A DNA stretch of 64,000 nucleotides from Prolixibacteraceae bacterium (GCA_003537645.1 DPRM01000039.1:1-64000), one strand, 5' to 3'. Shown: positions 43,012 through 51,734, numbered from the stretch's first letter. The notes: generated by a model from the letters alone, not told the origin. Program-made: numbers and translations.

Positions 43012-45483
43012 ATGAGGGGAAGATTGGTTTTGGTTCTGTTGTTTGTGTCGGTCTATGCCGGCTTCGGACAGAATGCGTGGAAAAAGTCGGGAATAGTTTT
43101 GGATCCTCCTGTTTGTTATGCTTCAGACGAAATACATTCGTCGTTTATTGAACCTCCGCGTGAATATTACGAAAGGCTAAAATCTGCATCGACCCAAAAG
43201 GCCAACATCGAAGTAACTTATGTTGGTTTTTCGAACGAAGCGATGCAGGCTTTTGAATATGCTGTCAGCATCTGGGAAAGTCTGATTTATTCGCCGGTTA
43301 CGATCAGGGTAAAAGCGAATTTTACCAGTCTGGCAAAGGGAACACTGGGAAGTTGCGGGCCAACTGTTTACTACAAAAACTTTAATTCAACTCAAAAAAT
43401 CAATACCTATTATCCGGTTGCTTTGGTCGAGAAAATGCTTGGCGAAGAGGTGAATGGTGTTAATCAGTTTGATATTGTCGGCAATTTTAACAAGGATTTT
43501 ACCAACTGGTATTTTGGCACCGATGGAAAAACTCCGGCTTTTAAATACGATTTTGTTTCCACAGTTCTGCACGAATTGGCTCATGGACTTGGATTTGCAG
43601 GGAATCTGGATTCTCAAAGCGGCAAAGGTGGCTACTCTTATAACAGTGAGATGCTCGCGGGTATTTTCGACAGTTTTATTACCGATAAGAATGGCAATAA
43701 GCTGGTAAAAACCAGCATTTACCCCAATCCTTCGGTTGCCTTGCATCAGGGCCTGACTTCGGGTTTTTTGGAATTCGCGACGAAGATTTCTGGTAACGAA
43801 ATACCCCGGCTTTACGCTCCGGCCACGTGGGATGGTGGTTCTAGTGTTTATCATCTCGACGAAACGACTTACGCAGCAAGCGATACCAATTCGCTGATGA
43901 CTCCTTTTGCTGCTTCCGGTGAAGCCGTTCACACTCCCGGTCCCAACTCGCTTGCAATTATGTACGAAATGGGCTGGAAGTCGATATCTGTAAAGCACAA
44001 ACCTCTAAAAGACATCGAATTTGTATCGGGCCCCATTGATTTTAATGCGGAAATTAAAAGCGATTTCGACCTCGATTCTACAAAATTATACCTGGTTTAT
44101 TCGGGCAACAGGTTCCTGAAATCGGATTCTGTTCTGCTGAAACCAACCGATATTTCAGCGAATTTTTCAGCCCGGCTTTCAAACATACAGTCGAGTAGCC
44201 TGAGTTATTTCTTTTCGGCAACCGATGTCATGAACCGGAGGTTTGTTTATCCGTCGAATGCCCCGGCAAATAACCTTTCGTTCAAAATTGGCATCGACAA
44301 AACTCCACCGGTGGTCGCACACGAAGCCATAAAGTACATGCTTGTAAGCGAAAATTCAGTAAAAATTAATGCTGAAGTAACTGATAATATTGGCATTAAA
44401 TCGGCCAGGGTCGAATATTTTATCAATGGAGGACTCATTCAGACAGTTTTGATGCAGAATGAAGCGAACGATACCTTTACCGGAAATCTGGCTTTTCCTT
44501 CAGGAACATTAAAAGATGGAGACAAGATCAGCTACCGCATTGCAGCTACCGATGTTTCGTCGCAAAGCAATGTCGGGAGAAGTCCGGAGTCGGGCTATAA
44601 CATCTTTTATATTCAGGGAATTCAGGCTCCGGTTGAGAGATATGTTAATAATTTTGATACCGAAACCAACGATTTTATCGGTTCCGATTTCAATGTTTCG
44701 AAGGTGACCGGCTTTGACAGCCCGGCGTTGAATTCGGCACATCCGTATTTAAGTCCGGATACCGACGATACCAACTTTAATTTTATCGCTATCCTGAAGT
44801 ACCCGATTATTCTGAAAGCAGGCGGTAAAATGAGTTTCGACGAGGTGGTGCTGGTTGAACCGGGGGAGACTGGTACCAAGTTTGGCGACGAAGAATTTTG
44901 GGATTATGTGATTGTTGAAGGGTCGAAAGATGGAGGTACAAATTGGAAACCATTGATTAAAGGGTACGACAGCAATGCGCAAAAAACCTGGTATCTGTTG
45001 TTTATCAATTCAACTTCTGGGCAAAACAGCACCGGGGTTCCTACCAAAAGCCTTTTTGTGAAGCGTGAATTCGAATTGCTTGCCAACGGAAATTTTCAGG
45101 CAGGCGATACCATTCAGGTGCGGTTCCGCCTGTTTTCCGATCCGTATTCGCATGGTTGGGGATGGATAATCGACAATCTGGCAATTCAGGATTATAAAAC
45201 CGATGCGAATTCGCTGGCAATTTCTGAAGGTGAAGTGAACTTCTTCCCCAATCCGGCTTCCGATCGGTTGAACTTACAGCTTCAAACAAAAAACACAATC
45301 GAAAACCTGGTTTTAAAGGCTTTTAATTCCTCCGGAAAACTTGTTTACAATCAACAATTTAAAGTAGGTTCAAGTGAATTTCAAACTTCGGTTGATCTGG
45401 CAAATTATATCCCCGGACTGTATTTGTTTTCTTTGGAATATGGAAGCGAAAAAGCAATTACCAGAAAAATTCTGGTCAGGTAA
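43012..45483 (+). CDS. Secreted metalloprotease-like protein with type IX sorting domain
   Basis: An 823 aa exported protein. Signal peptide cleavage is probably at GFG/QN. A zinc-protease motif HELAHGLGFAG lies near 187-197, with a Met-containing turn DTNSLMTPF near 300. The third ligand expected for metzincins (His at the last place of HExxHxxGxxH) is Gly here, so the metal site is not canonical. Beta-sandwich segments follow. The C-terminal 75 residues (NFFPNPASDRLNLQLQ to TRKILVR) form a type A sorting domain for type IX secretion, so the protein is released or anchored at the surface. Substrate unknown. Confidence 0.88.
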   Translation: MRGRLVLVLLFVSVYAGFGQNAWKKSGIVLDPPVCYASDEIHSSFIEPPREYYERLKSASTQKANIEVTYVGFSNEAMQAFEYAVSIWESLIYSPVTIRVKANFTSLAKGTLGSCGPTVYYKNFNSTQKINTYYPVALVEKMLGEEVNGVNQFDIVGNFNKDFTNWYFGTDGKTPAFKYDFVSTVLHELAHGLGFAGNLDSQSGKGGYSYNSEMLAGIFDSFITDKNGNKLVKTSIYPNPSVALHQGLTSGFLEFATKISGNEIPRLYAPATWDGGSSVYHLDETTYAASDTNSLMTPFAASGEAVHTPGPNSLAIMYEMGWKSISVKHKPLKDIEFVSGPIDFNAEIKSDFDLDSTKLYLVYSGNRFLKSDSVLLKPTDISANFSARLSNIQSSSLSYFFSATDVMNRRFVYPSNAPANNLSFKIGIDKTPPVVAHEAIKYMLVSENSVKINAEVTDNIGIKSARVEYFINGGLIQTVLMQNEANDTFTGNLAFPSGTLKDGDKISYRIAATDVSSQSNVGRSPESGYNIFYIQGIQAPVERYVNNFDTETNDFIGSDFNVSKVTGFDSPALNSAHPYLSPDTDDTNFNFIAILKYPIILKAGGKMSFDEVVLVEPGETGTKFGDEEFWDYVIVEGSKDGGTNWKPLIKGYDSNAQKTWYLLFINSTSGQNSTGVPTKSLFVKREFELLANGNFQAGDTIQVRFRLFSDPYSHGWGWIIDNLAIQDYKTDANSLAISEGEVNFFPNPASDRLNLQLQTKNTIENLVLKAFNSSGKLVYNQQFKVGSSEFQTSVDLANYIPGLYLFSLEYGSEKAITRKILVR

Positions 45484-45506
45484 GTTTCAATTGTAAATAA
45501 AAAACT

Positions 45507-45514
45507 TATATTTG
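45507..45514 (+). promoter_or_regulatory. -7 box for the aromatic operon leader
   Basis: TATATTTG exactly fits TAnnTTTG. A TTTC at 45485-45488 lies about 18 bases upstream and could act as a weak -33 box. The start of transcription would fall about a dozen bases before the leader peptide ATG at 45534. Confidence 0.55.
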
Positions 45515-45533
45515 CCGTCAAATTGTAAGCAAA

Positions 45534-45608
45534 ATGAAACTATTCAGTAACAACAGCTATTTTTATTGGTTTTATTACTTCTGTTCTCATACCGGGATCG
45601 GCAGGTAA
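45534..45608 (+). CDS. Aromatic-rich leader peptide (24 aa)
   Basis: A 24-codon ORF, ATG 45534 to TAA 45606-45608, whose residues 9-16 are eight aromatic amino acids in a row: YFYWFYYF (Phe 3, Tyr 4, Trp 1). A ninth, F4, lies before. It comes directly before tyrA and DAHP synthase, and a terminator follows 29 bases after the stop. This is the design of amino acid attenuator leaders such as pheL. Chance production of such a run at this place is very unlikely. Translation and control are inferred. Confidence 0.8.
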   Translation: MKLFSNNSYFYWFYYFCSHTGIGR

Positions 45609-45670
45609 TCTATTGTTGTTACAAAAGATATTCTACGAAAGGGTCCCGTGATAAACGAGGCCCTTTTTTT
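45593..45670 (+). promoter_or_regulatory. Attenuator: terminator with competing antiterminator
   Basis: Terminator: AAAGGGTCCCGT (45638-45649) pairs with ACGAGGCCCTTT (45655-45666) with one mismatch and one G-T pair around a five-base loop; T bases run to 45670. Antiterminator: CGGGATC at 45593-45599, inside the last codons of the leader peptide, pairs with GGTCCCG at 45642-45648 and takes away the left arm. A ribosome stalled on the aromatic codons (45558-45581) would leave this pairing free and allow transcription; one that reaches the stop codon would cover it and let the terminator form. Confidence 0.75.
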
Positions 45671-45684
45671 ATTTTAAACAAAAT

Positions 45685-46578
45685 ATGAAACTAACAGTAA
45701 TTGGTTTGGGGTTGATTGGCGGTTCGATGGCGAAAGACCTTCGGAAAGCCGGATTTGCAACTGAAATAATTGGGGTTGATGTGAGTCCTGAAAATGCGCA
45801 GGAAGCCCTTCGGATGGGGATTATCGACCGGATTGAAACGCTTGAAACTGCGGTTTCGGTGGCCGACATGGTAATTATTGCCATTCCAGTTGACAAGGTT
45901 TTGAATTCGCTGACCAAAGTGCTCGACCTGGTTTCCGACCAAACAACCGTGATTGACGTTGGATCGACCAAAAAATTAATTGCAGCCGCAGTTGAGAACC
46001 ACCCGAAGCGCAGAAATTACGTTCCGGCTCACCCGATGTCGGGTACCGAAAATTCAGGTCCATCGGCAGCGCTCGAAGGACTTTTCGAAGGAAAGATCAA
46101 CATTATTTGCGATCAGGAAAAATGCGGCCCGCAGCACCTGGCTTTTGCCGAAAAAATGTTTCAGGTACTCGGAATGGACATTGCCTACATGACTGCCGAC
46201 GATCAGGATCACAGTACCGCTTTTATTTCGCATTTGCCTCACGCCGCGGCTTTCGCGCTTGCAAACGCTGTGCTCGACAAGGAAGACCGCGAAATTATTT
46301 TCGATCTGGCAAGTGGCGGTTTCAACTCAACGGTGCGCCTGGCCAAAAGTTCTCCTGAAATGTGGGGGCCTATTTTTCAACAAAACAAGGAATATGTTGT
46401 TGAATCGCTCGATGTTTACATCAAACACCTGAAAGCTTTCAGGAAAAGTATTGAGAGCGAACCCGAACAGATGATGACGCTGATGAAAAATGCCAACCGA
46501 ATTCGTGGAATCCTCGACGGACAAAACGATTCGCTGGTGAAAAATGAAAAGACAATTGTTAAACTTTATACCAAATAA
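45685..46578 (+). CDS. tyrA: Prephenate dehydrogenase
   Basis: Oxidatively decarboxylates prephenate to 4-hydroxyphenylpyruvate, the tyrosine branch of aromatic biosynthesis. It has 297 aa with an N-terminal NAD-binding GLGLIGGSMAKDLRKAG, the HPMSGTENSG segment near 112-121 that binds substrate, and the helical dimer domain with SHLPHAAAFALA. No chorismate mutase or ACT domain is fused. The DAHP synthase-chorismate mutase gene follows after 2 bases. Expression is probably governed by the leader peptide attenuator upstream. GC content looks higher than in the neighbouring genes. Confidence 0.93.
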   Translation: MKLTVIGLGLIGGSMAKDLRKAGFATEIIGVDVSPENAQEALRMGIIDRIETLETAVSVADMVIIAIPVDKVLNSLTKVLDLVSDQTTVIDVGSTKKLIAAAVENHPKRRNYVPAHPMSGTENSGPSAALEGLFEGKINIICDQEKCGPQHLAFAEKMFQVLGMDIAYMTADDQDHSTAFISHLPHAAAFALANAVLDKEDREIIFDLASGGFNSTVRLAKSSPEMWGPIFQQNKEYVVESLDVYIKHLKAFRKSIESEPEQMMTLMKNANRIRGILDGQNDSLVKNEKTIVKLYTK

Positions 46579-46580
46579 TC

Positions 46581-47672
46581 ATGGGATTAGAATTAGAAAT
46601 TAACCCGATCAGGCACTGGTTGCCACAAATTAACAACCCGCTGATCATTGCCGGTCCGTGCAGCCTCGAAACCGAGGAGCAGGCAATGGCAACCGCTAAA
46701 TTAATCGCGAAAGATCACCGGGTATTCGTATATCGCGGTGGCGTTTGGAAACCACGAACACGCCCCGGAAGTTTCGAAGGCGTTGGTAGCATTGGCCTGA
46801 AATGGCTGCAGATGGTGCGCGAAGAAACTGGAATGCCCGTTGGAACCGAAGTAGCAAACGCGCAGCATACCGAAGAGGCGCTGAAAGCCGGCCTCGACGT
46901 TCTCTGGATTGGAGCCCGCTCAACTGCCAGCCCGTTTGTTGTTCAGGAAATTGCCGATGTGGTGAAAGGAACCGACGCGGTGGTGATGGTGAAAAACCCG
47001 GTCAATCCTGATGTTCAGCTGTGGTTGGGCGCTTTCGAGCGGCTTAGTCAGGCCGGAATTAAAAACATGGTGGCCATTCACCGCGGATTTACGCCTTTCC
47101 GCGAAACCGAGTACCGCAACTACCCCAACTGGAAAACAGTGATCGAATTGCGCCGTTTGATGCCCAATTTGCCCATTATTTGCGATCCGAGCCACATTGG
47201 AGGCAAGCGCGAGTATTTGTTCGATATTTCGCAGAAAGCGTTCGATATGGGTCTTGAAGGGCTGATGATCGAGTCGCACATCGATCCTTCGTGCGCCCTG
47301 AGCGACAAGGAACAGCAACTGACCCCGGCCGATTTGGCCAAATTGCTCGACCGCCTGGTAATCCGTAATGTAACCACCGACAACAAACTGTTTGAAAACC
47401 AGCTCGAACTGTTGCGTAACCGCATCGACGCACTCGACCGCGAATTGCTGGAAACACTGTCGTCGCGTATGGAAATTGCACGCCAGATTGGTCAGTATAA
47501 AAAAGACAACAACGTAACAGCCCTGCAGATTGGCCGTTTTGCCGAACTGATGGAAAAACGTGTGAAACTGGGCGAAAGCCTGAACCTGAACGGTCATTTG
47601 GTTCAGCAGTTGTTCCAGCACATCCACGAAGATTCGGTGCGCATGCAAACCGAAATCATGGACAAAGAATAG
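46581..47672 (+). CDS. Bifunctional DAHP synthase / chorismate mutase
   Basis: A 363 aa fusion. Residues 1-260 are a 3-deoxy-D-arabino-heptulosonate 7-phosphate synthase of the short KDO8P-like type (AGPCSLET, YRGGVWKPRTRPGSFEG, DPSHIGGKREYL), the first step of the shikimate route. Residues about 270-363 are an AroQ-type chorismate mutase (LRNRIDALDRELLETLSSRM), which makes prephenate. It thus joins the first pathway step with the branch step feeding TyrA just upstream. The mutase part may also act as the feedback-sensing domain, as in related fusions. It is the second gene of the tyrA operon. Confidence 0.94.
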   Translation: MGLELEINPIRHWLPQINNPLIIAGPCSLETEEQAMATAKLIAKDHRVFVYRGGVWKPRTRPGSFEGVGSIGLKWLQMVREETGMPVGTEVANAQHTEEALKAGLDVLWIGARSTASPFVVQEIADVVKGTDAVVMVKNPVNPDVQLWLGAFERLSQAGIKNMVAIHRGFTPFRETEYRNYPNWKTVIELRRLMPNLPIICDPSHIGGKREYLFDISQKAFDMGLEGLMIESHIDPSCALSDKEQQLTPADLAKLLDRLVIRNVTTDNKLFENQLELLRNRIDALDRELLETLSSRMEIARQIGQYKKDNNVTALQIGRFAELMEKRVKLGESLNLNGHLVQQLFQHIHEDSVRMQTEIMDKE

Positions 47673-47699
47673 GGGAGGGAGAAGTTCGAAAAATGTGAG

Positions 47700-47738
47700 A
47701 AAAGGCGCCGGGGCGATAGAAATCTAAGTGCCTTTTTT
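47700..47738 (+). terminator. Terminator after the DAHP synthase gene
   Basis: AAAAGGC near 47700 pairs with GCCTTTTTT ending near 47738, giving a stem with a GC-rich loop of about 20 bases and a T-tract on the plus strand. It lies 28 bases after the stop. Confidence 0.55.
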
Positions 47739-47755
47739 CAGGTTTTGACATACAA

Positions 47756-47801
47756 AAAAGCAGTAAAATACAAGATATTAACCTTGTATTTTACTGCTTT
47801 T
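47756..47801. terminator. Strong bidirectional terminator
   Basis: AAAAGCAGTAAAATACAAG (47756-47774) pairs perfectly with CTTGTATTTTACTGCTTTT (47783-47801) around an eight-base loop. It serves the plus-strand aromatic operon and the minus-strand small membrane protein gene. Confidence 0.9.
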
Positions 47802-47848
47802 ATTTTTATCTCCGTGAAGCTTTTTTAATAAGCTTATGCGAAGGGTTC

Positions 47849-48109
47849 TTATTTTTTCTTTTTACGTAAGAAGAAAAATGCAGCACCTGCAACAACTACT
47901 ACACCGCCAATAATAGCGTAAGTCATTCCGTTTGACGGTTCTTCTGTTTCTTCATCTTCGTAATAAACAGGATCCATGTTGTCGATCGAAATGGTATCTG
48001 TTGGTGCTTCAAGAGAAACTTCGGTTGAATCTTCGCCTTGAGCAAAAATTACAGTTGGAGCTCCGATAAATAACATGCCTAACAAGGCAAACATGATAAA
48101 TTTTTTCAT
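47849..48109 (-). CDS. Small membrane-anchored exported protein (86 aa)
   Basis: I do not recognise a family. It has a signal peptide (cleavage likely IFA/QG, so Gln at +1), an acidic linker of about 35 residues rich in Asp, Glu, Ser and Thr, a single membrane helix (TYAIIGGVVVVAGAAFFFL) and a basic tail RKKKK. The linker should face the periplasm. It holds two copies of the Bacteroidota O-glycosylation sequon D(S/T)(A/I/L/V/M/T): DST at 27-29 and DTI at 38-40. It follows the GT39-like gene by 17 bases, suggesting that it may be a glycosylated product of that operon. Inference only. Confidence 0.75.
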   Translation of the reverse strand: MKKFIMFALLGMLFIGAPTVIFAQGEDSTEVSLEAPTDTISIDNMDPVYYEDEETEEPSNGMTYAIIGGVVVVAGAAFFFLRKKKK

Positions 48110-48126
48110 CGTTTCAATTTTAAAAG

Positions 48127-50193
48127 TTATTTTATTCCATTAATTATTTCATCGTATTTTTTCGCCACTTCGGGTTTCGAATCCCGGTAACTGTCGGCCA
48201 AAGCCTGAAGCGCCGGTTTGTATCGGGAATTTATTTTCAGGCAATCCTTCAGTACTTTACGGGCTTGGTCAATGTTGGTTTCAGCATAAACTGCCGCCAG
48301 TCTTACGTATGCATCAAAGTACTTTCGGTTGGCTGCGATCGCCTTTTTAAAATAATCGGCTGCTTTCTCCCTGTTATTTTCAATCAGCGCCTGATTGCCC
48401 AGCATTATCAATGCCGGTTCATATTCAGGATTTATTTCCAAACATTTTTCAAGCATTAGTACCGACTGTTCATTCCGATTCAAACCTGCCAGCGAAGCTG
48501 CAAATTTATAACAGATCAATTCATTTTGCGGGTCAATTTCGAATGCTTTTTGCAATAAAAGCGCAGATTTAATATTGTCACCCTTTTCCGAAGCACGCAA
48601 TCCTTCCAGATCGTCTTTTGTAATCCGCTCAATTACTGCACAAACCGGCACCCCGTCGGCCGTAACAGTATGAATTGTATTGGCCGGTGGCCACTGTTTG
48701 TTTTTTAGTTGCCAGGGCGAAATATAGCTGTTGGCAACAATGGCATAATCCCAATCGTGGTTACTTCGGCTGTGATAATTAAAATACACAAATTCAACCG
48801 TCGCGTTATTCCTGAAAAACCATTGTACCGGGAAATTTCCTCCGACAATAACTTTATTTCCGTTTTGCTTGTTTTTCAGGTATTCCTGAAGCCATTCGGC
48901 TCCTTCACGCATGGAATGATAATAGTAATCGGTTTCGTAATTTCCGTAAGCACCCTTTAATCCACCTATAAATTGGTTGTAATAGAGGTAATAATACGGA
49001 TGGTTTTCAGCCATAAATTTTGCGGGATGAAAAGACAAAATCAAGAATAAGCCAATAACCGCAATCCTGACAAACCGATGCCCGAACCTAAGAAAAAAGG
49101 CATGAAACCCAAGCGCCGAAATCAGGACTATTCCGGGGTAAACAAACAGGAAATGACGCCACGACCCGTAAAGGTTAGAGCCTTTCAAAAGAACAAACAG
49201 GATTGGGAACAGAATGGTAAAAAGCAGCAGCAACAATTGTATTTTCTGTGCTGAAGTATAGTTTTTTCTGGTATTCAGTAGAAAAAAAGCTACCCCCGCA
49301 AAAACAATTACCGGAATTGTAATTGCCATGTATTTAGGTAGATAATACCACGGAAGATAATTGGACCATTCGAAGTTTCCTTCGAAAATCTGACGAACAG
49401 TTGTCGGAAACCGGGTCATTACTTCGTACGATTTCAAGGTGTTGGGTATTGGATTTTGCAACGCATAAGGCCAGCTTGCCAAACCCAGCAAATATCCTGA
49501 AAATGAAATGAATACAAATAGCAGGAAGAATTTTTTCAGCAGTTTCAATTCCAGTTTCTTAAGCTGTAGCCAGTCTAAACCCAACTTCAGGAATATGAAT
49601 AAACCCAGATAAAAAACAACCAGAATTCCGCCGGGGCGAATGCCAATGGCAAAACCAATGCTTAAAATCAGGAGTAAAGTAGTCAGTTTTCGGGATTTAT
49701 CTTCAGAAAAAACAAGTTTAAGTGAATAATAAACACTTGAAATGTAAGCCATTGCGAAAGGAATGTCTTTCAGATTGTTTTGTGAATGGCCTAAAAATGT
49801 GGGTGAAACGGCAAAAAGCAGTAAAACAAAAATGGCAGCTCCGTAGCCCGAAATCCATGCGGCAAATAAAGCCGTTACCAAGATGGTCAGCCAGCCGGAA
49901 AAACTGCTCATCAGGTGGCGAAACCCGTAAATATCTTCAATGCCGAACCAGTGAATAAGTGCTGTTGTAAGGTTATCATACGTTTGTCCGTAGTACTGAA
50001 GATGGGTTTGGGGTGTATCGAGCGATGATTTGTCGGCGCCCAGTGTGCTGAAATAATTGTACACCATTTCCGAATGCCGGTAATGCACCTCCTCGTCGCC
50101 CGAAATGCCGGCATCGCGGCTGATCAGTAAAAGACCGGCAAGCATTGCCAAAGCCAGGGCCCAAAAAGTTATCTTCAGATTCTTTTCTGTCAT
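48127..50193 (-). CDS. GT39-like membrane glycosyltransferase with TPR tail
   Basis: A 688 aa polytopic GT-C enzyme of the dolichyl-phosphate-mannose/ArnT type (PMT family). About ten membrane helices fill residues 10-400, and the catalytic acidic pair is in the first outside loop (SGDEEVHYRH, near 31-40). The C-terminal 180 residues are TPR repeats (INPEYEPALIMLGNQALIEN). It should move sugars from a polyprenyl-phosphate donor to a protein or lipid on the outer face. Its start overlaps the stop of the GT2 gene upstream by one base, which may supply the donor. Confidence 0.85.
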   Translation of the reverse strand: MTEKNLKITFWALALAMLAGLLLISRDAGISGDEEVHYRHSEMVYNYFSTLGADKSSLDTPQTHLQYYGQTYDNLTTALIHWFGIEDIYGFRHLMSSFSGWLTILVTALFAAWISGYGAAIFVLLLFAVSPTFLGHSQNNLKDIPFAMAYISSVYYSLKLVFSEDKSRKLTTLLLILSIGFAIGIRPGGILVVFYLGLFIFLKLGLDWLQLKKLELKLLKKFFLLFVFISFSGYLLGLASWPYALQNPIPNTLKSYEVMTRFPTTVRQIFEGNFEWSNYLPWYYLPKYMAITIPVIVFAGVAFFLLNTRKNYTSAQKIQLLLLLFTILFPILFVLLKGSNLYGSWRHFLFVYPGIVLISALGFHAFFLRFGHRFVRIAVIGLFLILSFHPAKFMAENHPYYYLYYNQFIGGLKGAYGNYETDYYYHSMREGAEWLQEYLKNKQNGNKVIVGGNFPVQWFFRNNATVEFVYFNYHSRSNHDWDYAIVANSYISPWQLKNKQWPPANTIHTVTADGVPVCAVIERITKDDLEGLRASEKGDNIKSALLLQKAFEIDPQNELICYKFAASLAGLNRNEQSVLMLEKCLEINPEYEPALIMLGNQALIENNREKAADYFKKAIAANRKYFDAYVRLAAVYAETNIDQARKVLKDCLKINSRYKPALQALADSYRDSKPEVAKKYDEIINGIK

Positions 50194-51116
50194 TATTCGG
50201 TTTCGGTATCGTAGAACTTTTTCACGAGATAAATGGGCCGGTTCTGCGATTCTTTATAAATGCGGTAAACATATTCTCCCACTACGCCCAGAAATATCAA
50301 TTGAATAGAGCCCAGAAAATAAATGCTTAAAACTGTTGATGACCAGCCAATTAATGCAAATCCGAATGACTTGGCGACCAAAACATAAATTCCGGCAAAC
50401 AGGAAAACGAGGGTTCCGATCATACCCAGAACAAGACAAACTTTGATCGGGAATTTCGAAAACGAAAAAATGGCATCGGCGCCCAAAAGCACCAGTTTTC
50501 CGAAGGTCATTTTAGGTTCGCCGCCAGCACGGTCTTCTCTGATGTATTCAACAAATCCCTGATTGAAGCCGATAAATGAACGTAAGCCAGGCAAATATCT
50601 GATGGATTCTTTCATTTTTACCAATGCGTCAACAGCGGAACGGTTCAGCATCGAGAAATTTCCGGCATTCTCCACTTCGACCAGACCCGCTACTTTTTTA
50701 AAAAATACATGAAACAGGTTGGTGGCGATTCGGTGGCGCTTTGTTTTGCGGCCCTTACGTTTGCCAGTCACAATATCAAAACCTTCGTCGTTAATCATGC
50801 GGAACATTTCGGCAAGTAATTCGGGCGGATCCTGAAGATCGCCGTCCATCATTGCCACATAATTTCCCATTGCCATTTCAAGTCCGGCGGTAAAAGCTGC
50901 CTGATGACCGAAATTCCTTGAAAGATCGACGATTTTGACCCTCGAAAACCGTTTGCGGACCTCGATCAGTTTCCGGAGTGTAGAATCGGTACTTCCATCG
51001 TTAACAAAGAGAATTTCGTAGTTTGAAGTGAACGATTCGACTGCGTTTATTGCGCGTTCAGCCAATTCGTCAATCAGGTCTTCTTCGTTATAAACAGGAA
51101 TTATGAGTGAAAACAT
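50193..51116 (-). CDS. GT2 polyprenyl-phosphate sugar transferase with membrane anchor
   Basis: A 307 aa glycosyltransferase family 2 protein, DPM1/GtrB type, that loads a nucleotide sugar onto polyprenyl phosphate. N-terminal IIPVYNEED and the metal motif DGDLQDP at 91-97 are present, NFGHQAAFTAGL is typical, and two C-terminal helices (about 230-255 and 262-290) anchor it in the membrane. It overlaps the GT39-like gene by one base, so it is very likely the donor-making partner. Confidence 0.92.
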   Translation of the reverse strand: MFSLIIPVYNEEDLIDELAERAINAVESFTSNYEILFVNDGSTDSTLRKLIEVRKRFSRVKIVDLSRNFGHQAAFTAGLEMAMGNYVAMMDGDLQDPPELLAEMFRMINDEGFDIVTGKRKGRKTKRHRIATNLFHVFFKKVAGLVEVENAGNFSMLNRSAVDALVKMKESIRYLPGLRSFIGFNQGFVEYIREDRAGGEPKMTFGKLVLLGADAIFSFSKFPIKVCLVLGMIGTLVFLFAGIYVLVAKSFGFALIGWSSTVLSIYFLGSIQLIFLGVVGEYVYRIYKESQNRPIYLVKKFYDTETE

Positions 51117-51360
51117 AGTTTAGTTTTTAGCCGGTATTCATGGTTTGTTCTGAAAATTAACCCAATTTATCCGGGAATAAACAGGGTTAATCAAGGCTTA
51201 AAGATAAAGATTTTCGGTATGTAAATATCAAAACAGTGAAAGATGGGAAAAGCATTGTACTGACCGATGCTTTGCCAGTAGCGGGATTGTTGCTATTATC
51301 GCAATATCCGGTGCTTTCGATTACCCAATATTATCATTACTTTTTATGCGCCTATTTGAC

Positions 51361-51368
51361 TACCTTTG
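51361..51368 (+). promoter_or_regulatory. -7 box for rbfA
   Basis: TACCTTTG exactly fits TAnnTTTG, 28 bases before the rbfA start. No -33 TTTG is clear at the usual spacing. Confidence 0.42.
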
Positions 51369-51395
51369 CTGACAAAATTTTCAAAAATAAATACA

Positions 51396-51734
51396 ATGGA
51401 AACTACACGACAAAACAAAATATCGCGCCTGATCCAGAAGGACATGGCCGACATACTGCAAAAAGAAGGTAAAGATTTGTTTCACGGTGTACTGATTAGT
51501 GTTACAAAAGTCAGGATAACCCCCGATCTTTCGATTGCACGGGTTTACCTTAGCATTTTCCCTTCCGAAAAAGGTGAAGCTATTTTGCTCGAAGTAAAGA
51601 AATTACATTCAAAACTGAGAGGTTTGCTCGGGCTGAAAGTTGGTAAACAACTCCGGATTGTGCCTCAGCTCGACTTTCATCTTGACGACAGTCTCGATTA
51701 TATTGAGAACATTGACCGCCTTCTAAAAGAATAG
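51396..51734 (+). CDS. rbfA: Ribosome-binding factor A
   Basis: A 112 aa KH-fold protein that binds the 30S subunit and helps late 16S 5'-end processing, especially in the cold. I place the start at ATG 51396 (METTRQNK); the frame continues 10 codons upstream into the promoter region. ISRLIQKDMADILQK and ITPDLSIARVYLSIF match the family, and the end PQLDFHLDDSLDYIENI is characteristic. A methyltransferase gene follows. Confidence 0.93.
   Translation: METTRQNKISRLIQKDMADILQKEGKDLFHGVLISVTKVRITPDLSIARVYLSIFPSEKGEAILLEVKKLHSKLRGLLGLKVGKQLRIVPQLDFHLDDSLDYIENIDRLLKE

Noticed and set aside
46107..47648. Several open frames on both strands within tyrA and the DAHP synthase gene
   Set aside because: The higher GC content of these genes reduces stop codons in other frames; the two known genes explain the DNA fully.
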